Shown here piece by piece: positions 26,408 through 36,879 of a DNA stretch of 64,000 nucleotides. Numbering within the stretch: the stretch's first letter is position 1; every line of letters begins with the position of its first letter. The stretch is from Clostridium cylindrosporum DSM 605. GTDB taxonomy: Bacteria; Bacillota; Clostridia; Clostridiales; Caloramatoraceae. The position numbers and the translations under genes are program-made. The stretch spans positions 62,001-126,000 of the forward strand of contig NZ_LFVU01000003.1 in NCBI RefSeq assembly GCF_001047375.1, written 5' to 3'. The notes beneath the pieces are model-generated. The model was not told where the DNA came from, did not search any database, and worked only from the letters and a program-made list of their open reading frames with translations.

Positions 26408-27121
26408 CTATTCTGTAATATTTAATATCTCATTAACAGTTATTATTTCATAGCCTTGTGATTTTATGTATGAAATAATAGAGTCAAGTGACTTTTCTGT
26501 AATCTCTTTAGGATGCATAAGAATAATTCCTCCTGGATTAAGCTTCTTATTAACCCTTTTTAGAATAATATCAGTTGATGCATCATCTCTCCAATCAATT
26601 GTATCAATATTAAAAGTTACTAACTTATGATTAGCTTGATTTACAATTTTTTGTGTATACTCATCAAAATCTCCATATGGGGGTTCAAATATTGTAGTTT
26701 CAATTCCAAGTTCACTTTTTAAAAGGTCATGAGTAAGGTTTATTTCCTTTATATTATCTTCTAAGCTAAGTTGCGTAGGCTTTTTATGATAATATCCATG
26801 ATTTTGAATATCATGGCCAGAGTCCTTCATTTGTTTTATCATTTCTATATTCTTTTTACCCCATACTCCTCCTATGAAGAAACTTATTTTAGTATCATGT
26901 TTCTTTAGTGTTTCAAGCATTGAAGGTAGAAGGTCCTCCCCTTCATAAACATTACATGCAATTGCTACAACTTTTTTATCGGTTTGAATTTTATCTATGG
27001 GGGTTATGCTACTTTTAAATACTGGCTTATCACCATTAAATAAAAGTCCTACACCTAACATTAAGAGCATTCCTACCCCTAAAAAAGTTATCATTCGTAG
27101 TATTGGTTTCTTTTTAAACAT
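26408..27121 (-). CDS. YlxY-type polysaccharide deacetylase-fold protein, probably atypical
   Basis: 237 residues with an uncleaved N-terminal membrane anchor (~7-29) and a NodB fold outside the cell. Metal-binding His108 and His112 (NHGYYH) and the late RDDAS, ILMHP motifs are present. The usual first motif TFDDG, which supplies the catalytic Asp, is replaced by ACNVYEGED (55-63). YlxY homologues share such a change, so activity may be lost or altered. It lies between pnp and mlpA as in Bacillus. Confidence 0.85.
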   Translation of the reverse strand: MFKKKPILRMITFLGVGMLLMLGVGLLFNGDKPVFKSSITPIDKIQTDKKVVAIACNVYEGEDLLPSMLETLKKHDTKISFFIGGVWGKKNIEMIKQMKDSGHDIQNHGYYHKKPTQLSLEDNIKEINLTHDLLKSELGIETTIFEPPYGDFDEYTQKIVNQANHKLVTFNIDTIDWRDDASTDIILKRVNKKLNPGGIILMHPKEITEKSLDSIISYIKSQGYEIITVNEILNITE

Positions 27122-27185
27122 ATTACACCTTTTATAAAAATTACTATACAGTTAATTTTATTAATAATACATTGATAAAAGAACA

Positions 27186-27214
27186 TAAAAAAAAGGCTTT
27201 TATAAGCCCTTTTA
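27186..27214 (-). terminator. pnp terminator
   Basis: Minus strand AAAAGGGCTT-loop-AAGCCTTTT followed by more T. About 10 bp with one bulge, directly after the pnp stop. Confidence 0.75.
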
Positions 27215-27218
27215 GAAA

Positions 27219-29363
27219 TTATTCTTTTGTATCTGTTGGTTCTGCATTTATATCTGTTGATTCTGTATTTTCAGGTGTTTCCTTCTTTATAGCATCTTTT
27301 CTTGAAAGATTAATTCTTCCTTGTTGATCTATTTCTACAACTTTAACAAGAATTTCATCTCCGATACTAACTACATCTTCAACTTTATTAACTCTTTCAT
27401 GTGCAAGTTTTGAAATATGAACAAGGCCTTCTTTACCTGGAAGAACTTCAACAAAAGCACCAAATGCGGTAATTCTGTTAACCTTTCCAAGATAAATTTC
27501 TCCCTTTTCTACTTCTTTAACTATACCTTCGATTATAGTTTTAGCATTATTACCTGACTCAGTATTTGGAGCACAGATAAATAGTCTTCCGTCATCCTCG
27601 ATGTCAATTTTAACTCCTGTTTCTGCTATAATCTTATTTATAGTCTTTCCACCTGGTCCTATAACATCACGAATCTTATCAGGATGTATATTCATAGAAA
27701 GTATTCTTGGCGCATATGGTGAAAGATCATTCTTAGGAGTTGGAATAGTAGCTAGCATATTTTCAAGAATTTTCATTCTTGCAATTCTAGCTTTTTCAAC
27801 TGTTTCCTTTATAATATCCTCAGGGATACCCTTAATCTTAGTATCAACTTGAATAGCTGTTATACCTTTTTCTGTTCCTGCAACCTTAAAGTCCATATCT
27901 CCAAAGAAATCTTCAATACCTTGGATATCAGTTAAAACTTCAAATTCACTAGCATCATCATTAGTTACAAGTCCCATAGCTATACCTGCAACAGGTCTCT
28001 TAATAGGAACTCCTGCATCCATTAGTGCAAGTGTGCTTGCACAAACGCTCGCCTGTGAAGTTGACCCATTTGAACTTATAACCTCAGATACAAGCCTTAC
28101 TGTATATGGGAACTCATTTTCATCTGGAATCACAGGTTCAAGTGCCTTTTCTGCAAGTGCTCCGTGCCCAATCTCACGTCTTCCTGGTCCTCTTAAGAAT
28201 CTAACTTCTCCAACACTATATGGAGGGAAATTGTAGTGATGCATATATCTCTTTGATTCTTCTTCGCTAAGCCCGTCAAGTACTTGAACATCTCCTAGAG
28301 CACCAAGAGTTGCAACTGTAAGTACTTGAGTTTGACCTCTTTGGAATACCCCTGAACCATGTGTTCTTGGAAGAATTGATACATCACTTGTAAGTTCTCT
28401 TATCTCATCAAAATTTCTTCCATCAGGTCTTGTTTTTTCATCAAGAACCATTTTTCTAACTTGCTTTTTTTGCATGTTATATATTACATTATCAATGTCT
28501 TTTTCTTTTTCAGGGAATATCTCTTCAAAGTGTGAGAAGACTTTATCCTTAAGTATATCTACTTTCTCTTGTCTTTCTTCTTTATTTGTACACTTCATAG
28601 CTTCCCAAAGTTCATCATAAGCAAAATCTGTAACTGCAGTTTCAATTTCTTCTGGAACCTTGTAAAGTTCTGGAACAACTTTTTCTTTTCCAACCTTAGA
28701 TATAACTTCTTCTTGGAATGCTACTGATTCCTTACATGCTTCAAATCCAAGCATAATAGCTTCGTACATTATATCCTCTGGAATTTCATCCCCATCAGCT
28801 TCAATCATCATAACTCTTTCCTTAGTAGCACAAACAGTTAGACGAAGATCACTTTTTTCTCTTTGTTCTAAAGTAGGGTTAATAATAAGCTTCCCATCTA
28901 CTCTACCAACAAGAACTGCACCTAGTGGCCCTTGGAAAGGTATATCGGATATTGAAAGTGCAAGTGAAGCTCCATTTATAGCAAGTATTTCTGGAGAATT
29001 GTCAGAATCTACTGATAAAACAGTACACACCACTTGAACATCATTAAAATATCCCTTAGGGAAAAGTGGTCTAATAGGTCTATCGATTGCTCTTGCTGAA
29101 AGTATAGCCTTTTCTGTAGGTCTACCTTCACGCTTTATAAATCCTCCTGGGATTTTTCCTACTGAATATAATCTTTCTTCATAATCTACACTTAGTGGGA
29201 AAAAGTCTATCCCATCCTTAGGTTTTGCTGTTGAGTTTGCATTTACAAGTAAATATGTATCTCCATAGCTTATAAGAACTGAGCCATTAGATAATAGCGC
29301 ATATTTACCTACTTCTGCTTTAAGTTTTCTATCTTTAAAAGTAGTTTCAAATATTTGGTGCAT
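27219..29363 (-). CDS. pnp: Polyribonucleotide nucleotidyltransferase (PNPase)
   Basis: 714 residues from ATG 29363 (AAAGGAGG upstream; the longer frame to 29399 is not used). Two RNase PH domains flank an alpha-helical linker, then KH ([19 protein letters not shown]) and S1 ([19 protein letters not shown]) domains. It degrades RNA 3' to 5' by phosphorolysis. The acidic tail ([19 protein letters not shown]) is disordered. It follows rpsO, the conserved order. Confidence 0.97.
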   Translation of the reverse strand: MHQIFETTFKDRKLKAEVGKYALLSNGSVLISYGDTYLLVNANSTAKPKDGIDFFPLSVDYEERLYSVGKIPGGFIKREGRPTEKAILSARAIDRPIRPLFPKGYFNDVQVVCTVLSVDSDNSPEILAINGASLALSISDIPFQGPLGAVLVGRVDGKLIINPTLEQREKSDLRLTVCATKERVMMIEADGDEIPEDIMYEAIMLGFEACKESVAFQEEVISKVGKEKVVPELYKVPEEIETAVTDFAYDELWEAMKCTNKEERQEKVDILKDKVFSHFEEIFPEKEKDIDNVIYNMQKKQVRKMVLDEKTRPDGRNFDEIRELTSDVSILPRTHGSGVFQRGQTQVLTVATLGALGDVQVLDGLSEEESKRYMHHYNFPPYSVGEVRFLRGPGRREIGHGALAEKALEPVIPDENEFPYTVRLVSEVISSNGSTSQASVCASTLALMDAGVPIKRPVAGIAMGLVTNDDASEFEVLTDIQGIEDFFGDMDFKVAGTEKGITAIQVDTKIKGIPEDIIKETVEKARIARMKILENMLATIPTPKNDLSPYAPRILSMNIHPDKIRDVIGPGGKTINKIIAETGVKIDIEDDGRLFICAPNTESGNNAKTIIEGIVKEVEKGEIYLGKVNRITAFGAFVEVLPGKEGLVHISKLAHERVNKVEDVVSIGDEILVKVVEIDQQGRINLSRKDAIKKETPENTESTDINAEPTDTKE

Positions 29364-29509
29364 TAAGCAGCCTCCTTTCATCAGCACGGAAAGTACCATA
29401 ATTATATTATGGATACTTTTTATAATTTTTACACTATGTATAAAAATATTATATCATAACAATATTGTGTAATGTTTAAATATTTTGGTGAAATAAAAAA
29501 CTATAAAAT

Positions 29510-29534
29510 AATAGAGCGGATTAACCGCCCTATT
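29510..29534 (-). terminator. Hairpin between rpsO and pnp
   Basis: GCGG-ATTAA-CCGC core (29516-29528) extended by ATAG/CTAT around one A-C mismatch, with AT-rich flanks. It lies just past the rpsO stop and probably allows partial read-through into pnp. Confidence 0.6.
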
Positions 29535-29536
29535 TA

Positions 29537-29800
29537 TTACTTTCTTATTCCTAGTTCAGCTATTATAGCACGATATCTTTCGATATCCTTCTTCTTAAGG
29601 TAGTTAAGAAGACCTCTTCTAGCTCCAACCATCTTTAGTAGACCTCTTCTTGAGTGGTGATCTTTTTTGTGTTCCTTAAGATGTCCTGTTAAGTCGTTAA
29701 TTCTCTTTGTAAGAATTGCAACTTGAACTTCTGGTGAACCTGTATCACCTTCGTGTCTTTGGTGCTTAAGTATAACTTCTTGCTTTATTGCTTTTTCCAT
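29537..29800 (-). CDS. rpsO: Ribosomal protein S15
   Basis: 87 residues, standard length, with the signature [17 protein letters not shown] and [20 protein letters not shown]. It binds 16S rRNA in the 30S central domain. Start ATG 29800 follows GGAGGTAATGAC; the longer frame to 29872 runs through the leader. It has its own promoter and a structured leader, so S15 autoregulation is likely. Confidence 0.97.
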   Translation of the reverse strand: MEKAIKQEVILKHQRHEGDTGSPEVQVAILTKRINDLTGHLKEHKKDHHSRRGLLKMVGARRGLLNYLKKKDIERYRAIIAELGIRK

Positions 29801-29829
29801 TGTCATTACCTCCAAATAAATTATTATCC

Positions 29830-29875
29830 CCATATGCCAAGAAAATCGTTGGAGAATCGATAAACTTAGCATAGG
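29830..29875 (-). promoter_or_regulatory. rpsO mRNA leader structure (putative S15 autoregulatory site)
   Basis: On the minus strand CCTATGCTAAG (29875-29865) pairs imperfectly with CTTGGCATATGG (29841-29830), and ATCG/CGAT pairs inside. It ends 30 bases before the rpsO start. S15 leaders in other bacteria bind S15; here only the fold and location support this. Confidence 0.45.
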
Positions 29876-29884
29876 TTCTTAAGT

Positions 29885-29913
29885 ATTATATCAAACGCAT
29901 TAATTGTTGTAAA
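29885..29913 (-). promoter_or_regulatory. rpsO promoter
   Basis: Minus strand: TTTACA (29913-29908), 17-base spacer, TATAAT (29890-29885). It overlaps the 3' end of ribF. Confidence 0.7.
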
Positions 29914-30835
29914 TATTATTTTTAAAGTATTCTTTACTATCTTTAATATCTATATTTACTCTTTTTATTAAATCTTCTACAGATGGAAATTTAGTTTCAC
30001 CACGAAGAAATTCTAAAAACTCAACCTTTATATTTTTACCGTAAATGTTATTAGAAAAATCAAATATGTTAGTTTCCATAACCCTGTATTTACTTTCAAC
30101 AGTAGGTGTATAGCCAACATTGGTTATAGATGGATAAATACTATTATCTATATGAGTTAGTGTAATATAAACACCATTTTTAAAGCATAGATTATCTTCT
30201 ATGATAACATTTGCAGTTGGAAATCCAATAGTATGGGCAAGGCCCTTACCTTTTACTACTTCACCTATGCAAAATAAGTTATATCCTAAAAGTCTATTAG
30301 CTTCCTTAATATTACCTTGACTTATTTTTTCACGAATCACAGTACTTGATATTTTTTCACTTCCAAAGGATACTCTATCAACAACTTTTAAGTCAAAGTG
30401 AAATAAATCACTATAATGATTTAAAAGATCAGAGTTTCCTCTACCACCTTTGCCAAAGGTATAGTTATAACCACATACTATAGCTTTAGCATTTAGTCTT
30501 TTTACAAGTCCTTCTAAAAAGGTTAGATCATCAAGATTACGTAAAGATTCATCAAATTTTACGAAAAGTAAATAATCTACACCTAATGTTTCAATAATCT
30601 TAGACTTACTTTGATTATCTGTAATTAATTTAGGTGCATTTACTTTGTAAAGTAAGCTTCTTGGATGAATATCAAAGGTAAGAACAGCACTTTTTAGGTT
30701 TTTTTCTTTTGCAGTTTCAACTGCTTCTCTTATAATAGCTTGGTGACCTCTATGTACTCCATCAAAGGTTCCAAGGGCTATACACACTTCTTCACTTAGC
30801 TTTAGGCTTTCAAAATTCCCCTTAAATATCTTCAT
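29900..30835 (-). CDS. ribF: Bifunctional riboflavin kinase / FAD synthetase
   Basis: 311 residues. The N-terminal nucleotidyltransferase domain has ALGTFDGVHRGHQAII and ISSTVIREKI; the C-terminal kinase has HTIGFPTANV. It makes FMN and then FAD. Start ATG 30835 follows AAAGGTG; the GTG at 30844 lies in that site. It closes the nusA-infB operon, 24 bases after truB. Confidence 0.95.
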   Translation of the reverse strand: MKIFKGNFESLKLSEEVCIALGTFDGVHRGHQAIIREAVETAKEKNLKSAVLTFDIHPRSLLYKVNAPKLITDNQSKSKIIETLGVDYLLFVKFDESLRNLDDLTFLEGLVKRLNAKAIVCGYNYTFGKGGRGNSDLLNHYSDLFHFDLKVVDRVSFGSEKISSTVIREKISQGNIKEANRLLGYNLFCIGEVVKGKGLAHTIGFPTANVIIEDNLCFKNGVYITLTHIDNSIYPSITNVGYTPTVESKYRVMETNIFDFSNNIYGKNIKVEFLEFLRGETKFPSVEDLIKRVNIDIKDSKEYFKNNIYNN

Positions 30836-30859
30836 AATAAACACCTTTAAATTTGTTAC

Positions 30860-31732
30860 TTACACCATTAACTTATCAATTTTAAAAATATTTGATTTAA
30901 TATGTCCAACACCAATAAATGTGCTAGGCTTGATAAATGCCTTTACTTTTTCTCCATCTTTATATCCAGATAGTCCATCAAGCTTGATAGGATTCCCATT
31001 TAAAACTTTATCACTAAACTTATCATCTATGAATAACTCTTTCATAGAGATACCATAATTTATAGGGTAAAGTATATTATCTATATTTTCTAAATTAATA
31101 TCATCTAGAATTACAGATCCATCAATATCAAAAGGTCCTGTTTTTGTTCTAAGAAGAAAACTCATATAAGCAGGACAATTAAGTGAATTACCAAGATCTC
31201 TACATATACTTCTAACATATGTTCCCTTTGAACAATTGATTTTGATTTGTGCTTTAGGAAGGTTAAAGCTTAAAAGCTCTATATTATATATAGTAACCTC
31301 TCTTTTAGGAACTTCAAACTCTATTCCTTGTCTTGCAAGGTCATATGCTCTTTGACCATTTATCTTAATTGCAGAATAAATTGGAGGAGTTTGTGTTATT
31401 CGTCCTTTAAAAAGTTCTAACTTTTCATTTACCATTTCCTTCGTTATATGAGAGTAATCTTTATCTTCTTCATATATAAAAGTACCATATTTATCACATG
31501 TATCAGACTCATTACCAAATGTAACTTCACATATATATTCTTTGCCTTGTTCTGTAAGGTATTCAACAATTTTTGTTCCCTTACCTATACAAATAGGCAA
31601 CACTCCAGCAGCACCTGGATCAAGTGTTCCTGTATGACCTACTTTTTTAGTTCTTAGATTACGCCTAACAAATGAAACAACATCATGTGAAGTCATTCCA
31701 GGTGGCTTTAGTATGTTAAGTATTCCATTCAT
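30860..31732 (-). CDS. truB: tRNA pseudouridine-55 synthase
   Basis: 290 residues. Catalytic Asp lies in KVGHTGTLDPGAAGVLP; the motifs YICEVTFG, GTYVRSICRDLG and a short C-terminal PUA-like region are present. It makes Psi55 in tRNA. It begins one base after the nrnA stop and is followed by ribF, the conserved rbfA-nrnA-truB-ribF order. Confidence 0.95.
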   Translation of the reverse strand: MNGILNILKPPGMTSHDVVSFVRRNLRTKKVGHTGTLDPGAAGVLPICIGKGTKIVEYLTEQGKEYICEVTFGNESDTCDKYGTFIYEEDKDYSHITKEMVNEKLELFKGRITQTPPIYSAIKINGQRAYDLARQGIEFEVPKREVTIYNIELLSFNLPKAQIKINCSKGTYVRSICRDLGNSLNCPAYMSFLLRTKTGPFDIDGSVILDDINLENIDNILYPINYGISMKELFIDDKFSDKVLNGNPIKLDGLSGYKDGEKVKAFIKPSTFIGVGHIKSNIFKIDKLMV

Positions 31733-31733
31733 A

Positions 31734-32693
31734 TTATAGTAAATTCCCCTTTATTTCAGCTAGTAACTTTGCTTTAATTTCTTCAAAAGTTCCATTTATT
31801 GCACAACCAGCAGCTTTAGTATGACCACCACCGCCGAAGGTTTCAGCAACACATCTTACGTCAAAGTAATCCTTTGACCTTAAGCTGATTTTATAAAGTT
31901 CAGGATGTTTTTCCTTTATAAGTATTCCAACTTCTACTGTGTCTATGTCCCTTGCAATATTAACAAGATCTCCAGAGTCATTTTCATTAACATTAGATTT
32001 CGTTAACATATCCTGTGTTACATATAAAAGAGCTACTTTTTCATTAAAATATAGTTCAAGATTTGATGAAACTAGTGATGAAAGGATAACTTGTTCCTTA
32101 GTTTTTTCACTTAGAAGTTTAGTATAGATTTTTGAATGATCTATATTAAATTCTAAAAGTTTAGAAACAGTTATCAATGTAGAGGGTTTAGTATTAGAAT
32201 ACTTAAAACCTCCTGTATCAGAAAGAATTGATACATATAGACACATTGCTACCTTTTCATTAATTGGAAGATTACCTTCAGCTAGAATATTATAAATAAT
32301 TTCTCCAACACTTGACATGTCAGGAATTACGAGGTTAACATCACCATACATATCATTAGAAAGATGATGATCTATATTAACTACTTTTCCACTAGCTAAA
32401 AGAGATTCTGAGAAACTACCAAGTCTCTTAATATCTCCACAGTCAAGAGCAAAAATTATATCATATTCTTTGGGACTAAATGAATTAAGTATATTTGGGG
32501 CTCCAGGAATAAATGATAGTCTTTTAGGAATTTCATCGTCAAGATATACATCTACACACTTTGAATATGAGACTAAACTATTATATAGACCTAACATAGA
32601 ACCCATACAATCTCCATCAGGAGATGTATGGGATACTATTGCAAAATTATTATTAGAATTTATTAGGTCTATAATATCTTGTATATTATTCAC
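31734..32693 (-). CDS. nrnA: Bifunctional oligoribonuclease / PAP phosphatase NrnA
   Basis: 319 residues of the DHH/DHHA1 family. Metal motifs: SHTSPDGDCMGS, FALDCGD, the DHH in NIDHHLSND, and LYVSILSDTGGF; the C-terminal DHHA1 has GGGGHTKAAG. It degrades nanoRNAs to mononucleotides and removes 3' phosphate from pAp. The frame overlaps rbfA by 8 bases. GTG 32693 is the formal start but sits inside AAAGGTG; an in-frame ATA at 32684 has better spacing. Confidence 0.93.
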   Translation of the reverse strand: MNNIQDIIDLINSNNNFAIVSHTSPDGDCMGSMLGLYNSLVSYSKCVDVYLDDEIPKRLSFIPGAPNILNSFSPKEYDIIFALDCGDIKRLGSFSESLLASGKVVNIDHHLSNDMYGDVNLVIPDMSSVGEIIYNILAEGNLPINEKVAMCLYVSILSDTGGFKYSNTKPSTLITVSKLLEFNIDHSKIYTKLLSEKTKEQVILSSLVSSNLELYFNEKVALLYVTQDMLTKSNVNENDSGDLVNIARDIDTVEVGILIKEKHPELYKISLRSKDYFDVRCVAETFGGGGHTKAAGCAINGTFEEIKAKLLAEIKGNLL

Positions 32694-33036
32694 CTTTATT
32701 TATATCTGAAAGTATTTTATTAATGTGTAGGCCATGTTCTAATGACTCATCGATTTCAAATAGAATCTCTGGAGTATATCTCACTTTAATTCTACTTCCA
32801 ACTTCACGTCTTATATATCCTGATGCACTTCTTAAACCTTCAATACACTTAACTTTATCTTCTTTTTCTCCAAATACACTTATATATGCCTTTGCATATC
32901 TTAAATCTCTAGTAACATCTACTCTTGTTACAGTAGTAAGAATAGGTATTCTAGGATCTTTTAGATTATTTTGAATTATTTCACTTAGGATCTTTCTAAT
33001 TTCTTCAGAAAGCCTAACAGTTCTATTAAATGCCAT
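32686..33036 (-). CDS. rbfA: Ribosome-binding factor A
   Basis: 116 residues, one KH-like domain (RLSEEIRKILSEIIQNNL, TRVDVTRDLRYAKAYISVFG, RYTPEILFEIDESLEHG). It helps mature 16S rRNA 5' end and is needed in the cold. It lies 14 bases after infB and overlaps nrnA. Confidence 0.94.
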   Translation of the reverse strand: MAFNRTVRLSEEIRKILSEIIQNNLKDPRIPILTTVTRVDVTRDLRYAKAYISVFGEKEDKVKCIEGLRSASGYIRREVGSRIKVRYTPEILFEIDESLEHGLHINKILSDINKGE

Positions 33037-33050
33037 ATACTACTTCACCT

Positions 33051-35132
33051 CTATTTTCTTTCAATTTCTTCCATAGTATATCCCTCGATAACGTCTCCCT
33101 CTTTAATATCATTAAATCTATCTATAGTTACACCACATTCATATCCTGTGGCAACTTCCTTAACGTCATCTTTGAATCTCTTAAGTGATGATAATTTTCC
33201 TTCAAAAATAACAACACTGTCTCTAATTACTCTAATGCCATTATTTCTATTAAGTTTACCTTCATCAACATAAGCCCCAGCTATTGTTCCAACACTTGAA
33301 ACTTTAAATGTAGCTCTTACACTTAGTTTTGCTGTAATTACCTCTTTATATACAGGGTCAAGCATACCCTTCATAGCAGCTGTAATATCATCAATTGCAT
33401 GGTAGATTATTCTATAAGTTTTGATATCAACCTTTTCTTTTTCTGCTAATTGTCTAGCTATAGAATCAGGTCTAACATTAAATCCTATAATTATAGCATT
33501 AGAAGCTGATGCTAGGGTTATATCTGTTTCTGTAATAGCACCTACACCACCATGAATAACCTTAACTCTAACTTCTTCATTAGATAGTTTTTCAAGTGAT
33601 TGCTTAACAGCTTCAACTGAACCTTGAACGTCAGCCTTAACAACTAGATTAAGGTCCTTAACATTACCTTCTTGAATTTGGCTAAATAGTTCCTCAAGAG
33701 AAAGCTTTGCAGTACTTGCATAGTATTTTTCTCTGTTTTTAGTTTCTACTATTTGGGCCACTTGTCTTGCAGTTTTTTCATCTTGTACAGCATAGATTAT
33801 GTCTCCACCTGATGGAGCATGTGAAAGTCCAAGTACTTCAACAGGAATTGATGGTCCTGCTTCCTTAACATTTTGCCCCTTATCATTAATCATTGCTCTT
33901 ACTTTACCATATGCAGATTCAACTACAATTGAGTCTCCAACTTTCAAAGTTCCATTTTGAACAAGGATAGTTGCAACTGGTCCTCTTCCCTTATCAAGTT
34001 GTGCCTCTACAACTATACCCTTAGCTAATCTATTTGGATTAGCCTTAAGATCTTGCATTTCAGCTAAAAGAATTACCATTTCAAGTAGGTTATCGATACC
34101 TTCTCCTGTTTTCGCTGATACAGGAACGCAAACAGTATCTCCACCCCAGTCTTCAGCAAGTAATTCATGTTCTGTAAGTTCTTGCTTAACTCTATCTGGG
34201 TTAGCAGCTGGTTTATCCATTTTATTAATAGCAACTATTATTGGAACTCCAGCGGCTTTAGCATGATTTATAGCTTCAGCAGTTTGAGGCATTACACCAT
34301 CATCTGCAGCAACAACAAGAATTGCTATGTCAGTTGCTTGTGCTCCTCTTGCTCTCATTGAAGTAAATGCCGCATGTCCTGGTGTATCAAGGAATACTAT
34401 TTTTTCATCATTTACATTAACTGTATATGCACCTATATGCTGAGTAATTCCACCTGCTTCAGTTGACGTAACCTTAGCATTTCTAATATAGTCTAGAAGT
34501 GATGTTTTACCATGGTCAACGTGTCCCATTACAGTAACAACAGGAGGTCTTTTTACTAGATCTTTTTCATCATCTTCATAGTCGTTAACAAGTACTTCTT
34601 CTTTTTCTTTAACTTGTTCTACTTCAAGTAATAAATCATATTGTTCTGCAATTTTTTCAGCAGTTTCAAAATTTATTTCATTATTTACGTTTGCCATAAC
34701 ACCCATAAGCATAAGCTTTTTTATAACTTCTGTTGTTGGCTTATTTATCTTTTCACAAAAATCCTTAACCCTAATACTCTCAGGAATAGCTATAAGTCCT
34801 ATTTCCATATCATCATCATCCTTACTTGAAAGATTATCATCTCTCTTACTTTTACCTTTGTTTTTCTTTTTTACGAAAGTTTTTTCTACAACATCATGGT
34901 CTTCATACTTTTCATGTTCTTCAAACTTACTTACTGGAGCTGATTCATCTCCATTTTCTTTAGACTTTTTAAGGTCTTCTATAAATTCAGTAATTATAGT
35001 AGCTTCATCACCCTCTATAACACTCATGTGGTTCTTAACTTCTATTCCAAACTCCTTATTTAGAAGATCGATTAGTTCTTTACTACTAATGTCTATTTGT
35101 TTAGCTAGTTCATATATTCTAACCTTTGACAA
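33051..35132 (-). CDS. infB: Translation initiation factor IF-2
   Basis: 693 residues from TTG 35132, which has GGGGGTGA 5 bases upstream; the ATG at 35147 would lie on that site. An N-terminal IF2N motif ([21 protein letters not shown]), a short charged linker, a second IF2N (~100-150), then the G domain with [20 protein letters not shown] and NKMDKP, and two beta-barrel/C-terminal tRNA-binding domains. It places initiator tRNA on the 30S subunit. It is a compact IF-2, as in clostridia. Confidence 0.97.
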   Translation of the reverse strand: MSKVRIYELAKQIDISSKELIDLLNKEFGIEVKNHMSVIEGDEATIITEFIEDLKKSKENGDESAPVSKFEEHEKYEDHDVVEKTFVKKKNKGKSKRDDNLSSKDDDDMEIGLIAIPESIRVKDFCEKINKPTTEVIKKLMLMGVMANVNNEINFETAEKIAEQYDLLLEVEQVKEKEEVLVNDYEDDEKDLVKRPPVVTVMGHVDHGKTSLLDYIRNAKVTSTEAGGITQHIGAYTVNVNDEKIVFLDTPGHAAFTSMRARGAQATDIAILVVAADDGVMPQTAEAINHAKAAGVPIIVAINKMDKPAANPDRVKQELTEHELLAEDWGGDTVCVPVSAKTGEGIDNLLEMVILLAEMQDLKANPNRLAKGIVVEAQLDKGRGPVATILVQNGTLKVGDSIVVESAYGKVRAMINDKGQNVKEAGPSIPVEVLGLSHAPSGGDIIYAVQDEKTARQVAQIVETKNREKYYASTAKLSLEELFSQIQEGNVKDLNLVVKADVQGSVEAVKQSLEKLSNEEVRVKVIHGGVGAITETDITLASASNAIIIGFNVRPDSIARQLAEKEKVDIKTYRIIYHAIDDITAAMKGMLDPVYKEVITAKLSVRATFKVSSVGTIAGAYVDEGKLNRNNGIRVIRDSVVIFEGKLSSLKRFKDDVKEVATGYECGVTIDRFNDIKEGDVIEGYTMEEIERK

Positions 35133-35451
35133 TACACTCACCCCCATTAATTATGTTAGAAGCTTTATCAGTAAAGGCCTTAGCAAAACCGCTATCTTTA
35201 ATAGCCAGTATACTCCTTGGAGATTTTCCTATAGCAGCACCTAAATCATACTTGTTTCCAAAGAACACGAAGTTTATTTTTCTGCTACTTGCCATATGTT
35301 CGAACTTCTTTTTTGTATTTTCACTTGCATCTTCTGATATTATTAAAAGCTTTACCATGTTCTTTTTTATATCAAGTTCCACAGTATCATCACCTGAAGA
35401 TAACTTTCCAGCTTTTTGTATAAGTCCTAGAAAACTATATAGCTTATTCAC
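35119..35451 (-). CDS. L7Ae-family RNA-binding protein (YlxQ)
   Basis: 110 residues of the L7Ae/L30e/S12e/Gadd45 fold: [32 protein letters not shown] and [16 protein letters not shown]. YlxQ homologues bind kink-turn RNA, but the cellular target is not settled. Start is GTG, overlapping rnpM by 8 bases; it overlaps infB by 14 bases at the other end. Confidence 0.88.
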   Translation of the reverse strand: MNKLYSFLGLIQKAGKLSSGDDTVELDIKKNMVKLLIISEDASENTKKKFEHMASSRKINFVFFGNKYDLGAAIGKSPRSILAIKDSGFAKAFTDKASNIINGGECIVKG

Positions 35452-35710
35452 TTTGAAGTTCTTTCTTTAAATTTTCATATACTTCAGGTGATATAGGTGA
35501 TGAAAGCGCTCTTTCAAAACGCTTTGCTTTATAAGCTTTATCAAAACAGTCAATACATTTACAAACATATGATCCACGTCCTGGAGATTTTCCAGTAAGA
35601 TCTACCTTAATATCGCCATCTTTATTTTTAACGACTCTAACAAGTTCTTTTTTCGGCTTCATTTCTTGACATCCAAGACACATTCTTTCAGGAATTTTCT
35701 TTACCTTCAC
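35444..35710 (-). CDS. rnpM: RNase P modulator RnpM (YlxR)
   Basis: 88 residues. The YlxR signature is present: PERMCLGCQEMKPKKELVRVV, then GKSPGRGSYVCKCIDC. YlxR was reported to bind RNase P RNA and reduce its activity in Bacillus. GTG start at 35710 shares one base with the nusA stop (TAGTG), with AGGAGAGG upstream, so it is coupled to nusA. Confidence 0.9.
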   Translation of the reverse strand: MKVKKIPERMCLGCQEMKPKKELVRVVKNKDGDIKVDLTGKSPGRGSYVCKCIDCFDKAYKAKRFERALSSPISPEVYENLKKELQSE

Positions 35711-36858
35711 TATGCATCCTCTCCTTCAATTGCATCAGTTGAAATTTCAACAGTATTTTCTTCTATAACAGTATCTTCTACTATATCACCAGAAGGTATA
35801 ATATCTACTTCTTCTTCAATAGCTGCAGCTTGAGATTCACTTTTAATGTCAATTTTCCATCCAGTAAGTTTTGCTGATAGTCTAGCATTTTGTCCTTCTT
35901 TTCCTATTGCTAGTGAAAGTTGATAGTCAGGAACTACAACCTTAGCACTTTTTTCGTCTTCGTTAATTTTAACACTTACAACCTTTGAAGGGCTTAGTGC
36001 ATTAGCAATAAACTCAGCAGGTTCCTTGCTCCACTTAACAATGTCAATTTTTTCTCCCTTTAGCTCTGAAACTATACTTTGAACTCTCATTCCACTTGGT
36101 CCAACACATGCTCCTGTTGCATCAACATTTTCATCCTTTGAATAAACTGCAATCTTTGTTCTTGAACCAGCTTCTCTAGCAATGCTTTTGATTTCTACTG
36201 TTCCATCAAATATTTCAGGAACTTCCATTTCAAATAATCTCTTTATAATTCCAGGATGTGTTCTTGAAATTGAGATATTTGGTCCCTTTGAAGTCTTTTT
36301 AACTTCAACAACATAAAACTTAAGAATATCTCCATGCTTATATACTTCGTTTGGCATTTGTTCTGTTGGAGTTAAGAAAGTTTCTAATCTTCCAATATCT
36401 ACAAGGATATTTTGTTTTTCCTTCTTTTGTACTATACCTGTAATTATATCATTTTCTTTCTCAACAAGTTCTTTATATATAACGTCTCTTTCAGCTTCTT
36501 TAATTTCTTGAATAACTCTTTGTCTAGCATTTTGTGCTGCAACCCTACCAAATTCTCTTGGATTAACTTCAACATCAACTACGTCATCAAGCTCATATGT
36601 AAGGTTTACTGCCTTTGCATCCTCAAGACTTATTTCAAGTAGATTATCATAAACATCCTCTACTACTTTCTTTTGTGCGTACACGTGAGTTTCTCCAGTT
36701 TCTTTGTTTATAGTAACCTTAGCATTTTGAGATGTGCCATAGTTTTTCTTATATGCTGAAATAAGAGATGATTCTAGTGATTCAAATATAATCTCTTGAT
36801 CAATTCCCTTTAGGTTTGCTATTTCAATTAGTGAGTCTATAAACTCATTGTTAATCAT
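35710..36858 (-). CDS. nusA: Transcription termination/antitermination factor NusA
   Basis: 382 residues. Order: N-terminal RNA-polymerase-binding domain (1-~125), S1 (~130-200, GIVQKKEKQNILVDIG), two KH domains (VGPSGMRVQSIVSEL and LAIGKEGQNARLSAKLTGW). The acidic tail follows directly; the long C-terminal repeats of proteobacterial NusA are absent, as normal for Firmicutes. It sits in the rimP-nusA-rnpM-ylxQ-infB operon. Confidence 0.96.
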   Translation of the reverse strand: MINNEFIDSLIEIANLKGIDQEIIFESLESSLISAYKKNYGTSQNAKVTINKETGETHVYAQKKVVEDVYDNLLEISLEDAKAVNLTYELDDVVDVEVNPREFGRVAAQNARQRVIQEIKEAERDVIYKELVEKENDIITGIVQKKEKQNILVDIGRLETFLTPTEQMPNEVYKHGDILKFYVVEVKKTSKGPNISISRTHPGIIKRLFEMEVPEIFDGTVEIKSIAREAGSRTKIAVYSKDENVDATGACVGPSGMRVQSIVSELKGEKIDIVKWSKEPAEFIANALSPSKVVSVKINEDEKSAKVVVPDYQLSLAIGKEGQNARLSAKLTGWKIDIKSESQAAAIEEEVDIIPSGDIVEDTVIEENTVEISTDAIEGEDA

Positions 36859-36879
36859 TTCTAAATTCCTCCCAAAATT

